From Mycobacterium adipatum (GTDB lineage: Bacteria > Actinomycetota > Actinomycetes > Mycobacteriales > Mycobacteriaceae), in contig NZ_CP015596.1 of assembly GCF_001644575.1 (NCBI RefSeq), positions 5,642,001 to 5,706,000 on the forward strand: a stretch of DNA of 64,000 nucleotides, written 5' to 3'. Position 1 is the stretch's first letter; the number at the start of each line of letters is the position of its first letter. A program made the position numbers and the translations under genes. The notes beneath the pieces were generated by a model that was given only the letters and a program-made list of their open reading frames with translations, did no database searches and was not told the DNA's origin. Positions 52,561 through 60,217 of the stretch are shown here, one piece after another.

Positions 52561-53580
52561 TCAGTACTGAATGGCCTCGATCAACGGCGAGGGCTCATCC
52601 ATCAACGCCCAGAACCGGTCCCGGATGGCAACCGTCATCGGGCCGGGCTCGCCGTTGCCGATCGGTTCACCGTCGAGCGAGTTGATCGGGGTGACACCGC
52701 CGGCGGTGGTGACCGCCATCAGCTCGTCGGCGTCGTAGAGCTCATGGCTGGTCACATCCCGAAGGGTGGCCTCGATGCCCATCTGATCGGCGAGCTCGAA
52801 CACCGTCTTACGGGTGATGCCGGGCAAGGCATTTCGTGACGGCGAGGCCAGCTTGCCGTCCTTGACGATGCAGACGTTGAAACCGGGCCCCTCGGCCACG
52901 CAATTGTCGGCATCCAACAGGATCGCGGTGCGGGCACCGCGGTCCTTGGCCTCGAAGCTGGCCGCGGTCAGATCGCCCCACTGGTAGTTCTTGATGGTCG
53001 GGTCGACGGTGTTGCGCCCGGCCCGGCGCACGTGGCGCGGCACGATCGCGGTGGTGCCGAAGATCTGCTCGGCCGGCGGGAAGGCCCACAGGTACGGGAT
53101 GGCGTAGATGTACACCTGGTGGGTCAGCTTGGACAGGTCCTTCTCGCCCTTGCGCTTTCCGTATCCCCTCGTCACGGTGAGGTTGACGAACGATTCGCGC
53201 AGCTGGGACAGCGACACGCACTTTTTGGTGATCTCGGCGAGTTCGTCTTTGCCCATGCCGGCATCGAGGCGCAGCTTGGCCGCGCCGTCGAGCAGCCGGT
53301 CCAGGTGATCACCCAGCCGGAAGATGTTGCCGTGCCACACATGTGCCACCGTGTAGGTCAGATCGGAATGTCCGAACCCGGTGTCGAAGATCGAGATCTT
53401 GGCCTCTTCGGCGGGCATGTACTCGCCCTCGATCCAGGCGACACCGCCGGCAAAGGGGCTGGAGGTGTCCAGTTCGTAGTCGCTGTACTGGATCACCGAG
53501 CCTTCCGGAGTGGCTTCGCGAATGGCGGCGCCGGGCTCGACGGCGACCAGGTTGGAGGTGCCTGCGTCTGCAATGGTCAT
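52561..53580 (-). CDS. (R)-selective amine transaminase-like class IV PLP enzyme
   Basis: 339 residues, fold type IV. PLP lysine Lys197 is in PTIKNYQWGDL, the Glu of the ring-nitrogen contact in NCVAEGPGFN, and phosphate-loop residues in GITRKT and TTAGGVTP. The N-terminal YSDYELDTSSPFAGGVAWIEG and FDTGFGHSDLTYTVAHVW are hallmarks of the (R)-amine transaminases known from Arthrobacter and M. vanbaalenii, rather than of branched-chain or D-amino acid transaminases. It transfers an amino group from an (R)-amine to a keto acid. It lies 15 bases after a permease gene of the same operon. Confidence 0.92.
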   Translation of the reverse strand: MTIADAGTSNLVAVEPGAAIREATPEGSVIQYSDYELDTSSPFAGGVAWIEGEYMPAEEAKISIFDTGFGHSDLTYTVAHVWHGNIFRLGDHLDRLLDGAAKLRLDAGMGKDELAEITKKCVSLSQLRESFVNLTVTRGYGKRKGEKDLSKLTHQVYIYAIPYLWAFPPAEQIFGTTAIVPRHVRRAGRNTVDPTIKNYQWGDLTAASFEAKDRGARTAILLDADNCVAEGPGFNVCIVKDGKLASPSRNALPGITRKTVFELADQMGIEATLRDVTSHELYDADELMAVTTAGGVTPINSLDGEPIGNGEPGPMTVAIRDRFWALMDEPSPLIEAIQY

Positions 53581-53595
53581 CTGTGTTGGGTCCTT

Positions 53596-55098
53596 TCAGG
53601 AGGTGTGGGTCTTGGCGTATGCCACGCCGGCCTCGCCGGCGGCCAGTCGGGTCTTCAGGCCGGTGGCCCACCAGATCGCGGCGATCAGCACGACACCGAG
53701 GAACACCCATTTGTTGTTGGTGAACTGCGGCAGGAACAGCAATGTCACGGCGACGCTGAGGAAGACGACCAGCGCGGTGAGGTAGATCGGCAACCGGAAC
53801 CGGCCCAGGTCGAAGGTGCCGGGGTCACCGACCGGGATGGTGCCCTTGCGGTACCCGACCAGCAGCCCGATGGTCTGCAGGATGTAGACGAAGAAGAACA
53901 GCAGCGACGCGATGCCGATGATGTAGTTGAACGCCTTCTCGTTGACGATGGCCGACAGCAGCAACAGTGTCGACAGGCAGCCCAGACCGATGATCGAGTA
54001 CGTGGGTGTCTTGCGGGTCGGCGAAACATGGCGCCACACATGGGAGAACGGCAGCATGTTGTCACGAGCCATCGAGTAGGTCAGCCGGGTGGCGACCAGA
54101 ATGTTGGCGAGCAGGCAGGCCAGGATGTTGGTCAGGGCAATGGCGACGATGATCTTGGTGACCACCGGGCCGGCCTGCTGGGTGATGATCTCCTCGATCG
54201 GGGCGCCCGAATTAGCCTGCACGGCAGCGGGATCCTTGATCGCGAGCACGTACACGATGTACATCAGCAGCTCGATGACGATCGAGGTGATCAGCGCGTA
54301 GAACATCGTCTTGGGCACCACGCGGCGGGCGTCCTTGGTCTCCTCGGCGACGTCGGCGCCGGATTCCACGCCGATGAGCCCGAAGAACGGGCCGAGCGCG
54401 GCGGCCAGCCAGGCCAGCAGGTAGGAGTCCTTGTCACCGGCTTCGCCACCGGTGAACAGCACCGAGATCGGTTGGTGGTTCTCGGGCGCGGAGAATGCGA
54501 TGACGGCGATGAGCGCGGTGGCCCCGACGGTGATGACGAGTTCCAGGCTGACGCCGATGTTGTTGACCATGGTGGCGAAGCGGACGCCGTAGATGTTGAT
54601 GAGCACGCAGACGAACACCACGGCGATGGCCAGCAGGATCTGCGTGGTCTGGGTCATGCTCCAGCCGAACAGCCCGCCCAGATAGCCGGACAGGATGAAT
54701 CCGACGCCGGTCATCCCGCAGACCCATCCCATCAGCGCGATGAACCCGGTGAACCAGGCCAGGTTCGGCCCGTTGATCCGGCTGATCCACTGGTAGGAGT
54801 AGCCGGCCAGCGGCAGCTTCGCGGTGAGATCCGCGGCGATGAAGGTCCACAGCGCGAAGACCGCGCCGGCGAGCAGCAGCGTCCAGACGAACGGCGCCCC
54901 GGCGGTGAAATAGCCGGCGCCGAAGCCGGTGAAGACCGCGGTGGTGGCGCTGATGGTCGCGAAGCCGATGGCAAACGATGCCAGCGTGCCCACCGAGCGG
55001 TCCAGCTTCTGGGTGTAACCCAGTTCGGCGAGCTTGGAATCCTCGGCGTTCAACACGGGCGTCGATGGATCAGTGGGTCGTACGGGGGTGTCGGTCAT
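53596..55098 (-). CDS. APC-family amino acid/amine permease
   Basis: 500 residues with about 12 helices plus a soluble N-terminus (1-35). DRSVGTLASFAIGFATISATTAVF is the conserved first-helix region and GVESGADVAEETKDARR the helix-6/loop signature, close to GABA/amine permeases (AAT/ACT subgroups). GGAG five bases before ATG supports the start. Placed between lysR and the (R)-amine transaminase, it probably imports the amine or amino acid used by that enzyme. Confidence 0.9.
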   Translation of the reverse strand: MTDTPVRPTDPSTPVLNAEDSKLAELGYTQKLDRSVGTLASFAIGFATISATTAVFTGFGAGYFTAGAPFVWTLLLAGAVFALWTFIAADLTAKLPLAGYSYQWISRINGPNLAWFTGFIALMGWVCGMTGVGFILSGYLGGLFGWSMTQTTQILLAIAVVFVCVLINIYGVRFATMVNNIGVSLELVITVGATALIAVIAFSAPENHQPISVLFTGGEAGDKDSYLLAWLAAALGPFFGLIGVESGADVAEETKDARRVVPKTMFYALITSIVIELLMYIVYVLAIKDPAAVQANSGAPIEEIITQQAGPVVTKIIVAIALTNILACLLANILVATRLTYSMARDNMLPFSHVWRHVSPTRKTPTYSIIGLGCLSTLLLLSAIVNEKAFNYIIGIASLLFFFVYILQTIGLLVGYRKGTIPVGDPGTFDLGRFRLPIYLTALVVFLSVAVTLLFLPQFTNNKWVFLGVVLIAAIWWATGLKTRLAAGEAGVAYAKTHTS

Positions 55099-55186
55099 GG
55101 GATCTCCAGGTCGGAGCAGGGGTGAGATGACTGATGACAGACAATCGCCCCCGGGCGGTCACCGGAAGTTCCATCTTTTGATCTAT

Positions 55187-55205
55187 TGATAACCCACGTT
55201 TATCA
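55187..55205. promoter_or_regulatory. Candidate LysR binding site
   Basis: Perfect inverted repeat TGATAA, seven-base spacer, TTATCA. It lies in an AT-rich patch about 90 bases upstream of the permease start and overlaps the last codon of lysR. It has the dyad size typical of LysR-type sites. The rest of the 104-base gap (55099-55202) holds no gene. Confidence 0.5.
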
Positions 55206-56126
55206 GCGCTGACCAGCGGTCGTCTCATCGCCGCCATCGAAACCCCAATTCTGCTGAACGTGCCTGATCAGCGCGTCGGCCTGCGGGCTCAGCGTGCCCG
55301 GGTGCCAGGCCAGCGCCACCTGGCTGGGCGGGCGATCGACGATCGGGACGTAGACGATGCCCGGGCGGTCATAGAAGCGGGCCACCGAGGAGGTGGTGAA
55401 GCTGATCCCCAAGCCGCGGGCGATGGACGTGGTCTCCGCCTCGTAGGTGGCGGCGACCGCGGCAATGGTGGGTGGCCGGTTGCCGCGGGCATCCATGGCC
55501 AGCCAGTAGTCCCGCCACGGCCCCGCGGTCACCGGCGCGCAGACGATCGGGTCGTCGAGCAGTTCACCGATCTCGACCTCGTGCCGGCCGGCCAGCGGAT
55601 GGTCCCTGGGCAGGCAGGCCACCCAGGATTCGGAGTCCAGCACCAACATCCGGTGCTCGGGCAGATCCACCGGCGGACGGATCAGCGCCACCTCGGTGGC
55701 GCCGCTGGACAATCCGGCGGTGGGGTCGGCGAAATCGAACTCGATGGGCTCGACGCGGACATCCGGATACGCGGCCTCGAAGTGCCGCACCAGACGGAAC
55801 AGCAGGTCGGCGCCGGTGCCGATGAGGTACCCGAGGCGCAGCCGGCCCTGGCGGGTGCCCGAGAGCGTCACGAGGTTGGACACCACCGCGTCCACCCCGG
55901 ACAGCGCCTGCTGCACCTGCGGTAGCCACGCCGCACCGAGATCGGTCAGGGCGACCTCGCGGGTGTTGCGGTTGAACAGCACCACCCCGAAGGACTGCTC
56001 CAGTTGCTTGATCGCGGTGGACAGCGCCGGCTGGGTGATGAACAGGCGTTCGGCCGCGCGGCGGTAGTTCAGCTCCTCGCCCAGGACCGCGAAGTAGCGC
56101 AGTTGCCGCAGCGTCAGGTCACTCAC
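55203..56126 (-). CDS. LysR-family transcriptional regulator
   Basis: 307 residues from GTG at 56126 (AGGG upstream). The N-terminal winged helix LRQLRYFAVLGEELNYRRAA ... ITQPALSTAIKQLEQ (about 5-45) is unmistakable. The effector domain (about 90-300) has the usual two-lobe pattern with GRLRLGYLIGTGADLL. Unlike many LysR genes it is not divergent but lies upstream of, and in line with, the permease and transaminase genes. A TGATAA-N7-TTATCA dyad just after its end is the likely binding site. The inducer is unknown. Confidence 0.92.
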   Translation of the reverse strand: MSDLTLRQLRYFAVLGEELNYRRAAERLFITQPALSTAIKQLEQSFGVVLFNRNTREVALTDLGAAWLPQVQQALSGVDAVVSNLVTLSGTRQGRLRLGYLIGTGADLLFRLVRHFEAAYPDVRVEPIEFDFADPTAGLSSGATEVALIRPPVDLPEHRMLVLDSESWVACLPRDHPLAGRHEVEIGELLDDPIVCAPVTAGPWRDYWLAMDARGNRPPTIAAVAATYEAETTSIARGLGISFTTSSVARFYDRPGIVYVPIVDRPPSQVALAWHPGTLSPQADALIRHVQQNWGFDGGDETTAGQR

Positions 56127-56130
56127 GGCC

Positions 56131-56535
56131 CTAGCCGAACTCCGGGACCGGGTCACCGTTCCGGTAGGTCTCGATGGCCTCCAGATGCTCGAACAACTGG
56201 GCGTGGGTGAACGGGTGCGGCGTGGTGGTGCCGACCAGGACCACCCGCACGATCGCCCCGTCCTCGGCGGCGTCCAGCCACAGCGAGGTCACCGGCAGAC
56301 CGTCGTCGACCTGTGCGCCGGAGGGTTCGAAAAACCACACCGCGTAGTCGTCATCGGATTGCTCTTCGTCGAACGTCCAGTCCCGGGCAGTGATCCGCTC
56401 GTCGAACTCGGCGAGGTCGGCGACGATACCGTCCGGGATGGCGGACAGCTGCGCGACGATCGCGTCGGGAACCCGCCGGGTGCCACCCAGACGCTTACGG
56501 CGCCGCGCCTTCTTCGCGTCCCCTCGCTTGGACAC
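56131..56535 (-). CDS. Conserved hypothetical protein
   Basis: 134 residues. A very basic start (KRGDAKKARRRKRLGG) is followed by an acidic, mixed alpha/beta body with DYAVWFFEPSGAQVDDG and PVTSLWLDAAEDG and a C-terminal LFEHLEAIETYRNGDPVPEFG. The basic head suggests nucleic-acid or ribosome contact, but this is a guess. There is no membrane helix. It lies three bases after metZ on the same strand and four bases before lysR, so it is probably in the metZ transcript. Confidence 0.75.
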   Translation of the reverse strand: MSKRGDAKKARRRKRLGGTRRVPDAIVAQLSAIPDGIVADLAEFDERITARDWTFDEEQSDDDYAVWFFEPSGAQVDDGLPVTSLWLDAAEDGAIVRVVLVGTTTPHPFTHAQLFEHLEAIETYRNGDPVPEFG

Positions 56536-56538
56536 GGG

Positions 56539-57762
56539 TCAGCTCAACGCCCGGTCCAGGTCGGCGAGCAGGTCCTCGGTGCCCTCCAGGCCGACCGAGA
56601 TCCGCACCACACCGTCGCCCAGCCCGATCGCCGCACGGCCCTCCGGCCCCATCGCCCGGTGAGTGGTGGTGGCCGGGTGGGTGATCAGGGATTTGGCATC
56701 GCCGAGATTGTTGGAGATGTCGATGACCTGCAACTTGTCCAGCACTTCGAAGGCGCGGTCCTTGCCTCCCGCCAGCTCGAAGGTCACCACCGTTCCGCCA
56801 CCGCGCATCTGCCGCTTGGCCAGGTCGAACTGCGGATGTGATTCCAGGAAGGGGTATTTCACCCAGTTCACGCCGGCCTGCTGCTCCAGGAACTCGGCGA
56901 TGCGGTGCGCCGAACGGTTCGAGTAGTCCACCCGGACCGCCAGCGTCTCAAGGCCTTTGAGCAATGTCCAGGCGTTGAACGCACTGATCGCCGGACCGGT
57001 GTGGCGCATCAGCTTCTGCACCGGCCCGTCGATGTACTCCTTGTCGCCGAGGATCGCGCCACCGAGCACACGCCCCTGACCGTCGATGTGCTTGGTGCCC
57101 GAGTAGACCACCACGTCGGCACCGAGCGGCATTCCCTGCTGCAGCAGCGGAGTGGCGAAGACGTTGTCCAGCACCACCTTTGCACCGGCAGCGTGGGCCA
57201 GCTCGGACACCGCGGCGATATCGACGAGCGATTGCATGGGGTTGGACGGTGTCTCGAAGAACACCGCCTGGGTCGGCGTGCTGAGCGCCTCCTCCCACTG
57301 GGACAGGTCATCGCCGTCGACGAAGACGGTCTCCACACCCCAGCGCGGCAGAATCTCGTTGCACACCACGAAGCACGAACCGAACAGGCTGCGGGCCGCG
57401 ACCAGCCGGTCGCCGGCGCCCAGCAGAGCACCGAGTGCGGTGAACACCGCGGCCATCCCGCTGGCGGTGGCGAAGGCGGCGGGCGCGTCCTCGATGAGGC
57501 GCAACCGCTCCTCGAACATGGAGATGGTCGGGTTGCCGTAGCGGGAGTAGACATACCGGTCGATGTCGCCGGTGAAGGCCTTCTCCGCATCGGCCGCCGA
57601 GGAGTACACGTAGCCGGAGGTGAGGTACAAGGCTTCGGAGGTCTCCTCGAAGCCGGATCTCAGCAGCCCGCCGCGTACCCCGATGGTGGCCTGGCTGACA
57701 CCGTCGGGCAGCGGCGCGGGGATCCGGACCGACGGCACCTGATGTTCTTCGGGACTGCTCAT
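56539..57762 (-). CDS. metZ: O-succinylhomoserine sulfhydrylase
   Basis: 407 residues (M. tuberculosis MetZ, Rv0391, 406). A PLP enzyme of the Cys/Met metabolism family that makes homocysteine from O-succinylhomoserine and sulfide. RYVYSRYGNPT, ASGMAAVF, FFETPSNPM, VDN-type DNVFATP and the PLP lysine in YSGTKHIDGQGR are present. The ATG overlaps the rhodanese stop by four bases, so a sulfur-transfer protein is made just before it from the same mRNA. Longer upstream frame is a shadow of the rhodanese gene. Confidence 0.96.
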   Translation of the reverse strand: MSSPEEHQVPSVRIPAPLPDGVSQATIGVRGGLLRSGFEETSEALYLTSGYVYSSAADAEKAFTGDIDRYVYSRYGNPTISMFEERLRLIEDAPAAFATASGMAAVFTALGALLGAGDRLVAARSLFGSCFVVCNEILPRWGVETVFVDGDDLSQWEEALSTPTQAVFFETPSNPMQSLVDIAAVSELAHAAGAKVVLDNVFATPLLQQGMPLGADVVVYSGTKHIDGQGRVLGGAILGDKEYIDGPVQKLMRHTGPAISAFNAWTLLKGLETLAVRVDYSNRSAHRIAEFLEQQAGVNWVKYPFLESHPQFDLAKRQMRGGGTVVTFELAGGKDRAFEVLDKLQVIDISNNLGDAKSLITHPATTTHRAMGPEGRAAIGLGDGVVRISVGLEGTEDLLADLDRALS

Positions 57763-58196
57763 GACTGCGTCCAAGGCAGGCCGACCGCTTTCCAGCCCGT
57801 CGTGCCGCGGTGGCCGTCGGCGTCGAGATTGCCTTCGAACCCGTCCAGCACGTTGTAGGACGGCCCGATGCCGGCCTCGGTGGCCGCGATCGCCGAACCG
57901 ATGGAGCGGTTGCCCGACCTGCACAGGAAGACCACCGCACGCTGTCCGGGCGCGATCCCCGCCTTGCCGAGATCGTCGACGAAGTTGTCATTGTGGGAGC
58001 CGTCGGTCCTGGTCCACTCCACGTAGACGACGTCGCGGCGCAGCGAGCTCAGGTCGGGGACACCCACGAAGCGCCATTCGGCTTCGGTACGGCAATCGAC
58101 GAGCACAGCTTCGGGGTTGGCGGACAGCAGCTCCCATGCCTGCTCGGGCGTGATGTCTCCGGCGTAGCCCGGACTCTCGGATGTGGACACCCCCAT
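57759..58196 (-). CDS. Rhodanese-like sulfurtransferase (Rv0390-like)
   Basis: 145 residues, a single rhodanese domain. The substrate Asp/Arg in VDCRTEAEW and the active-site loop FLCRSGNRSIG, with the catalytic Cys followed by RSGNRS, are intact. It can carry sulfur as a persulfide. Coupling to metZ by ATGA suggests that it supplies sulfide or persulfide for homocysteine synthesis, which is inference. Same order as Rv0390-Rv0391. Confidence 0.92.
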   Translation of the reverse strand: MGVSTSESPGYAGDITPEQAWELLSANPEAVLVDCRTEAEWRFVGVPDLSSLRRDVVYVEWTRTDGSHNDNFVDDLGKAGIAPGQRAVVFLCRSGNRSIGSAIAATEAGIGPSYNVLDGFEGNLDADGHRGTTGWKAVGLPWTQS

Positions 58197-58206
58197 ACCG
58201 TAACGG

Positions 58207-58653
58207 CTAGGCCGGTCCAACCGAGCACACCTTCCAGGTGCCGTCCTCGCGCACGAAGGACATGTCGGCGCTGGCCTCGGACTCCTGGTTCGCACCGAAG
58301 TGGTAGCGCACGGTGGCCGTCGCGGTATCGCCGTCGACGACGATATTGCCCGCTCCGTCGACGTACCGTTCGCCGCGCTTGGCCACGGAATCGCGCTGCC
58401 GGGTGAGCACCTCGTCCTCGGTGCCGTGCTGGGCGGCGCAGGTGCTGGCCACGAAGGCCTGGTAATCCTGTCGCTGCAGGGCGTCGTTCTGGGCGACCAC
58501 GGCCCGGCCGATCTGCTCGGGATCGCCGTCGCCGTCACCGCGGTTCAGCAGAAGAATCGCGGTGATCACAACCACGATGACGACCAGCGCGAGCAGAAAC
58601 GGTGTCGCGGTCGGGCGATCCTCGGGTGCGCTGTCGTTGGTGTCGCTGCTCAC
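58207..58653 (-). CDS. Membrane-anchored protein of unknown function
   Basis: 148 residues. A short cytosolic N-terminus, one helix (about 18-36, FLLALVVIVVVITAILLL), then an exported domain of about 105 residues with QNDALQRQDYQAFVASTCAAQHGTE and a final DGTWKVCSVGPA. Two cysteines, one in each, could form a disulfide. The exported part resembles lumazine-binding/DUF4878-like NTF2 folds of mycobacterial envelope proteins. It overlaps purT by four bases and lies ten bases before the rhodanese gene. Confidence 0.75.
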   Translation of the reverse strand: MSSDTNDSAPEDRPTATPFLLALVVIVVVITAILLLNRGDGDGDPEQIGRAVVAQNDALQRQDYQAFVASTCAAQHGTEDEVLTRQRDSVAKRGERYVDGAGNIVVDGDTATATVRYHFGANQESEASADMSFVREDGTWKVCSVGPA

Positions 58654-59855
58654 GACTGCCAGAGCCTACGCAGCGAGACCGCGGTGCGCTGCGCGCGGTC
58701 CCGGGCCACCGTCACATCGGGTGCCGTCGCGATCGCGGCACCCAACCGGTGCCTGCCGTCGGTCTCGTCGAGGCGGTCGAACAGCAGCACATCGCTCTCG
58801 GCCACGGCAAGCGCCTCCGACAGCACCCCGACGATGTCGGATTCGGCGGCAACCGAGGTGTCGCCGCCGGCGTAGCCGATCTGCGCGGCGCCCGGGGAGA
58901 TCATGATGGTGTCGACGGACAACCCGAGGATGGCGCGGGCGTGCAGATCGAATTCGGAGAGCCGCTGGGTGCGCAACGTCAGCAGCCCGGTGTCGTCGGG
59001 CCGGGGCCGCACGCCGGCGAAGTACACCTCGTCTCCGCGAACCAGGAGTTGCACGGCGAACACCCCCCGCCCGCCGAGCGAGTTGACGATGCGGGCGGCG
59101 ATGGACTTGGCGGCGTCCAGGGCGGCCGGGCTGAGCCGGTGCGGCTGCCAGGTGGCCAGCGCGCCGTCTTCGGCGACCCGGTGACCGATCGGCTCGCAGA
59201 AGTGCACGGCCGGTCCCGTCGTCCCGGTGGTGCGCACGGTCAGCAGGGTGATCTCGTCGTCGACGTCGACGACGGTTTCGGCCATCACCCGGTTGGGGGT
59301 GGTGAGGTGGCCCGCCGCGATGGCCCGGTTCCACGCCGGCTCCACATCCTCGGGGCGCAGCAGCACCGACCGGCCTTCGCCGGGAACGCCGGCGACCGGG
59401 GTGACCGCCAGCGGAAATCCGGCGTGCTCGGCGACGGCGGCCAGTTCGGCCGCCGATCCGGCGAACCAGAACGGCGCGGTGGGCAGACCCAGTTCGTCGG
59501 CGGCCAGCCGGCGCAGCCCCTCGCGGTCCAGGCTGAGCCGGGTGGCGCGCGGTACGGGGAACACCTCGATGCGTTCGGCCAGCGCGTCCAGCGCATCGGT
59601 GGCGACCACACCCGCCTCGACAACCACGTAGTCGGGGCGCTCCCGCTCGACCGCGGCGGACAGCGCTTCGGGATCGTTCATCCGGACCACCGCGCTGCGA
59701 TCCGCGACGCGGTGCGCGGGCGCATCGGCGTAGCGGTCCACCGCGACGACGGTCGCGCCGAGGCGCTGAAAGGACAGCGTCAGTTCACGACTCACCTCGC
59801 CGGACCCGAGCAACATCACCACAGGCCTCGCGCGCTCGTCAGCATGTCTGGTCAT
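58650..59855 (-). CDS. purT: PurT-like ATP-grasp protein with altered active site
   Basis: 401 residues, aligning end to end with formate-dependent GAR transformylase. The scaffold is clear: VVMLLGSGEVSRE, VDRYADAPAH, REGLRRLAADELGLPT, EITLLTVR and RPRPDDTG. But key residues of E. coli PurT differ. The ATP lysine of VKPVMSSSGKG is Thr152 and the loop reads AGVPGEG; the two Mg-ligand glutamates are Gln269 (FAVQLL) and Gly281 (YFAGVRP); EIEAIAT reads EAGVVAT. Formate-dependent purine synthesis is therefore doubtful. It occupies the Rv0389 position and is coupled to the next gene by ATGA. Confidence 0.85.
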   Translation of the reverse strand: MTRHADERARPVVMLLGSGEVSRELTLSFQRLGATVVAVDRYADAPAHRVADRSAVVRMNDPEALSAAVERERPDYVVVEAGVVATDALDALAERIEVFPVPRATRLSLDREGLRRLAADELGLPTAPFWFAGSAAELAAVAEHAGFPLAVTPVAGVPGEGRSVLLRPEDVEPAWNRAIAAGHLTTPNRVMAETVVDVDDEITLLTVRTTGTTGPAVHFCEPIGHRVAEDGALATWQPHRLSPAALDAAKSIAARIVNSLGGRGVFAVQLLVRGDEVYFAGVRPRPDDTGLLTLRTQRLSEFDLHARAILGLSVDTIMISPGAAQIGYAGGDTSVAAESDIVGVLSEALAVAESDVLLFDRLDETDGRHRLGAAIATAPDVTVARDRAQRTAVSLRRLWQS

Positions 59856-59878
59856 CGCTCACCCAGCCTGCCAGATCC

Positions 59879-60193
59879 TCAGCCGATCCGGCTGTCGACA
59901 TAGCACCATCGCCACGACTCGCCGGGCTCAGCCGAACGCATCACCGCGTGGCCGGTCTCCCGGAAATGCCGGGTGGCGTGCTGATGTGGGCTGGAATCGC
60001 AGCAGCCGACATGCCCGCAGGACAGGCACATCCGCAGATGCGCCCAGGCGCCCTCGCCGTCACGTGCGCATTCCTGGCAGCGACCCGGGGTCAGCGGGTC
60101 CGGATCTACGATGCCTACCGCGGCATGAAGGTGCTCGCAGCGATCCTCGGCCGTAGCGCGCGCTTTCTCGGGCCGGCGGGATCTCTTACGCAT
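59879..60193 (-). CDS. UBP-type zinc finger protein
   Basis: 104 residues. After a basic start (RKRSRRPEKARA) the ZnF-UBP pattern is complete: CEHLH, CQECARDG, MCLSCGHVGCCDSS, HQHATRHFRETGHAVM and WRWCYVD. In eukaryotes this fold binds the ubiquitin C-terminus; in actinobacteria the partner is unknown. It is divergent from a CPA1 antiporter gene, and I recall related UBP fingers next to or fused with antiporters, though I cannot check this. No ribosome binding site precedes the ATG; TATCCT eight bases upstream may give a leaderless mRNA. Confidence 0.88.
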   Translation of the reverse strand: MRKRSRRPEKARATAEDRCEHLHAAVGIVDPDPLTPGRCQECARDGEGAWAHLRMCLSCGHVGCCDSSPHQHATRHFRETGHAVMRSAEPGESWRWCYVDSRIG

Positions 60194-60201
60194 GTTGATC
60201 A

Positions 60202-60211
60202 AGGATAGGTT
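60202..60211. promoter_or_regulatory. Overlapping divergent -10 boxes, UBP finger and antiporter
   Basis: AGGATAGGTT contains TAGGTT on the plus strand (60206-60211, six bases before the antiporter GTG) and TATCCT on the minus strand (60207-60202, eight bases before the zinc-finger ATG). Both fit TANNNT and leaderless initiation, and they share bases, so the two promoters should compete. Confidence 0.4.
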
Positions 60212-60217
60212 GATGCC

